A stretch of 64,000 nt of DNA from Bactrocera neohumeralis (Eukaryota > Arthropoda > Insecta > Diptera > Tephritidae): assembly GCF_024586455.1 (NCBI RefSeq), contig NC_065922.1:78661106-78725105 (forward strand), in the 5' to 3' direction. The position numbers were made by a program, and so were the translations under genes. A model generated the notes under the pieces. That model saw nothing but the letters and a program-made list of their open reading frames with translations, searched no databases and was not told the DNA's origin. This document shows positions 61,362 to 64,000 of the stretch, piece by piece; the stretch's first letter is position 1, and each line of letters begins with the position of its first letter.

Positions 61362-61387
61362 ATTTCAAAATTCTTGCTTTCTAAGAG
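61362..61387 (+). other. Candidate 26-nt microexon
   Basis: A strong acceptor (branch-like CTTAACTGAC, then pyrimidine-rich cttttctcttctttacag) ends at 61361. A perfect donor (AAGAG/gtgagt) begins at 61388. The 26 bases between are open in two forward frames. No coding exon is recognisable nearby, so it could be an untranslated exon of a gene extending beyond the window, or chance. Confidence 0.35.
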
Positions 61388-64000
61388 GTGAGTAAAAAAC
61401 GCTCACATAACCAATAATTAGTTACAAACTACACAGATATGAGTATAAACACTTAGAGATGCTATAGAACACGTTATTACTAGTAAATTAGCAGCGATAA
61501 ACGAACAATCGACAGATCGGCTATTCGTCCAACTTCCACGACGCCATCCGCCGCGTCACGCCGCACTTCACCGCACTGTCCTCACATTGCGATGCACCAG
61601 CAACGCTTTGTGTTCACTCACTGTTTAATATGCGAGATTGGTGATTTAGATTTGCGATGGTTGTTTGCTTGTTTTGTTGCTGCTTCTCAACTATTCGCCT
61701 TCTTGGCTAGCATTTTGTAAAGCTAGTAACTTATGTGAATATTATACATTCGCAACAAAAGCAACAGCTACCAGTTGTTGATGATTTTAAAACGAAACGG
61801 GCTACCTAAAGGTATGCATATGATAAAATAAATTTATAATTCAAGGTCGCGATTTCACAGTTCGCTAAATTGCGTTGTAAGGCGATATAAATGCAGAATA
61901 TCGTGAAAAATAGCCAGATGTGGCGTTGAATTTAAAATTGTGTCTCATCGATTATACAACCAAATGAGAGACGGTGTAAAATCCTAATGAACAAATCACA
62001 TAGAAATTTATGTGGCATCACAATAAGAATATAAAATATTGCGCTCAAGTAACGTGAGCCCAGAAAAATCCGGCTCAAATTTTTTCGAAAATTCATTTAA
62101 GTTCCAATTTAGATGCAAAAAAAAGCTGAAATTAAGTTAAATCATAATCAGCAATGTTATTGCTGCAATTCTGTCAGATTTCGAAACAAAAACAAAAACT
62201 TTAACCTTGCTGAACAGTTGATGGTTCGCAATGGCAGATGGAACCTCTTTCGGATATCATTTCAATTAACTCCTTCAGAGACTGGCTACTTCATAATCTT
62301 TATGCAGCCGCGACAGCCGTTCAGTTTTCAATGTAATTTTTGTTTCAGCATGATTTTTATTGCTTTGGCACTTTCTATCAATCAATCGTAGCAATTTCCA
62401 GCACTGCCAATAAGCGCACAAAAATCGAAGCAATACGTTAGCTGGTATTGCAAGCTGCATAAAACGGGCTAAATGAGACAACGGCATTGTGGCGGCGCGC
62501 TGGCAGGCGGTGGCAAGCAATGCGCCGTTATTGCATTGCGAAAGCGCCTCGGTATTACCATTGGCTTCGCATAACGTGAAATGTAAACAGCAAGACGTTT
62601 CGCACCTAAGCTCTCGGATGTTTAGTACAGTTCGTTTCTTAGCACGCAGAGTAGGGGCGAGAAGGTGAGCTAACGTGTTGTATGCGATTCGGCGCTGAGG
62701 CACGAAACGCCGTACACGTAACAAAGCGGAAGCGCAGCGGCGCGAAAAATGCGGCAATACCAACAATTGCAGGGAAAATCGATTTAGCCAAAGCAGTCGC
62801 AAGGCGGCATCAAATATCGGTTAGTGGACAAGGAAGTTAAAGTGCTGAAATCAAGCGGTGTTTGTTCTTTTTTGAATCTGACCGCTGCACCGGGAAGTGG
62901 TCAGCACATAACCTGTTGCTGCTGCTGCCGTTGCCGTTGCCGTTTTCATTCACTTTCTCAAACATGCAGCAATTCGCTACAGTGGAAATTTTGTGTGAAA
63001 ATCAAGTGAAAAATGGAAAGTCGGTAAGACGAAAGTGTGTCACTAATTACCGAAAATCCATTTTCAAAACAGGATTTGTCTAATTTCGATACGAGAAAAA
63101 TACTAAAAACTTAATAGCTATGCGCCACAAATCGTCGTAACCCAGCAAAAGCCACACGAGTTCGTACACGGTACATGAAACTAAAACTGGTAGGCCAACT
63201 TTTCCAGGCATGCAGGCAAACAAGCACATCGCCCATGCCAAGCATTCCCCCAGCTGGCCGGCGGCAAGAGTTCATCAATTCAACCAGCTATGCATTCAGC
63301 CATCCATCCATCCAACTAACTGACTAACAAGCCACTCGATAGCGGCTGCACGTACACGCAACGCAAATACTGCAATACTGACGTGCGGATAAAGAGCGAA
63401 CCCACTAACGTTGCCAACAACGTGACGTCAAGTCGGTGCATTTTCAGTTTTCCTTTCTGCAACAAACTTGCAGTCAGTGTTGCACCTACATACATATCGA
63501 GCGCACAGGTGGCCGCCGCCGCTGTTAGCCAAAACAGGTTCTTGACCATAAACGTAGAAAGGGGCCAGCCACCAGGAAGTACAACAGCAATGTAGGCACC
63601 CAAATGAGCAGGGCAATAGAAGCGCAAAGGCAGCTTTTCAGGCGCGCCACAAATGCTGACAAGCTCTCCATGCCACGTGCACATGTCGTTATGCTCCAAG
63701 GATGCCGTATACGCGTCGTAGGCTCACGAACTTCATAGATTTTATATTTCCAAATTTGTTTAGAAGTTTTGGAAAGACGTGCATACGTCATATTCAGTAG
63801 GTATGTGTAAACTTAATCGCATGTATTTAATCTGCTTATCGTGTCATATATAATTTGTTGTTTTTTCATGAATTCTTGACTTTTTTTAATTTAGTATGAG
63901 CGTGTTTAAAAAAGAAAACAGGTTTTCTGCTATTTTGATTCTACGCTACGCTTCATTGTTATTCGCTGACTGCGGCAGTAATTTTGTTTGTTTTCATAAC

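Larger units (their letters stand above)
43801..64000. other. Downstream region with no recognised gene
   Basis: I found no exon chain, domain or RNA gene here. Contents I can name: mariner derivatives at 45409-45712 and 59933-60190, a truncated mariner at 56747-57345, a microexon candidate at 61362-61387, microsatellites, and repeated ATACATATGTACATA-type palindromic tracts. The longest open stretch (62275-62802 reverse, 175 codons) is Leu/Arg/Cys-rich without a recognisable domain. 43.8-45.4, 45.7-56.7, 57.4-59.9, 60.2-61.3 and 61.4-64.0 kb hold nothing else I can support. Confidence 0.55.

Noticed and set aside
62275..62802. 175-codon reverse-strand open stretch
   Set aside because: Leu/Arg/Cys-rich without a recognisable domain, no neighbours in a gene structure, and overlaps another forward open stretch. 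Could be chance in locally GC-richer DNA.
1..64000. tRNA, rRNA, CRISPR array or replication-origin signals
   Set aside because: No B-box type tRNA motif, rRNA block or spaced-repeat array was seen on reading; these are not supported.

Overview
This window is nuclear DNA from a higher dipteran, most likely a tephritid fruit fly. The reasons are the A+T-rich introns with fly-type splice sites, several mariner families including a DD41D (rosa-type) element of a kind first described in tephritids, and one large gene whose domain order (C2, PDZ, DH, PH) fits the Rho-family exchange factor PsGEF (protostome-specific GEF). The species call is an inference; I could run no search.

Layout. 1-2.7 kb: non-coding upstream sequence. 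2.7-43.0 kb: one forward-strand gene that I rebuilt as 16 coding exons. All junctions use GT...AG, every phase agrees, and the total of 8,706 nt encodes 2,901 residues. Exons 1-2 carry a basic/Ser-Thr-rich N-terminus and the start of a C2 domain. A 21.8-kb intron then cuts the C2 domain; it holds a mariner, a DD41D element and several deletion derivatives. Exons 3-7 (26.1-29.5 kb) carry the rest of C2, a PDZ domain, a divergent DH domain and a PH domain. At 29,545 the transcript can read through into a long alternative terminal exon (stop at 30,783; 1,696-residue form), or splice 6.5 kb onward to exons 8-16 (36.1-43.0 kb), which encode a very long, mostly disordered C-terminal tail. 43.0-64 kb: no convincing protein-coding gene, only mobile-element relics, microsatellites and one 26-nt exon-like island.

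The main oddity is in exons 12-14 (40.6-42.6 kb). The predicted frame is open throughout, but the -1 frame is also open for about 600 codons with a single stop, and in places it looks more protein-like than the predicted frame. A well-formed alternative donor at 41,482 would switch frames exactly there. This is a candidate for dual coding or splice-controlled frame choice. A smaller candidate is an acidic, in-frame 39-codon extension after the short-form stop.

Mobile DNA: one broken DD34D mariner (10.5-11.7 kb), one frameshifted DD41D element (17.6-19.0 kb), a four-member family of mariner deletion derivatives (13.9, 20.5, 45.4 and 59.9 kb), one mini-mariner (24.9 kb), one truncated reverse-strand mariner (56.7 kb), a foldback element (32.1 kb) and several unclassified dispersed repeats. 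All lie in introns or flanks; none interrupts an exon.
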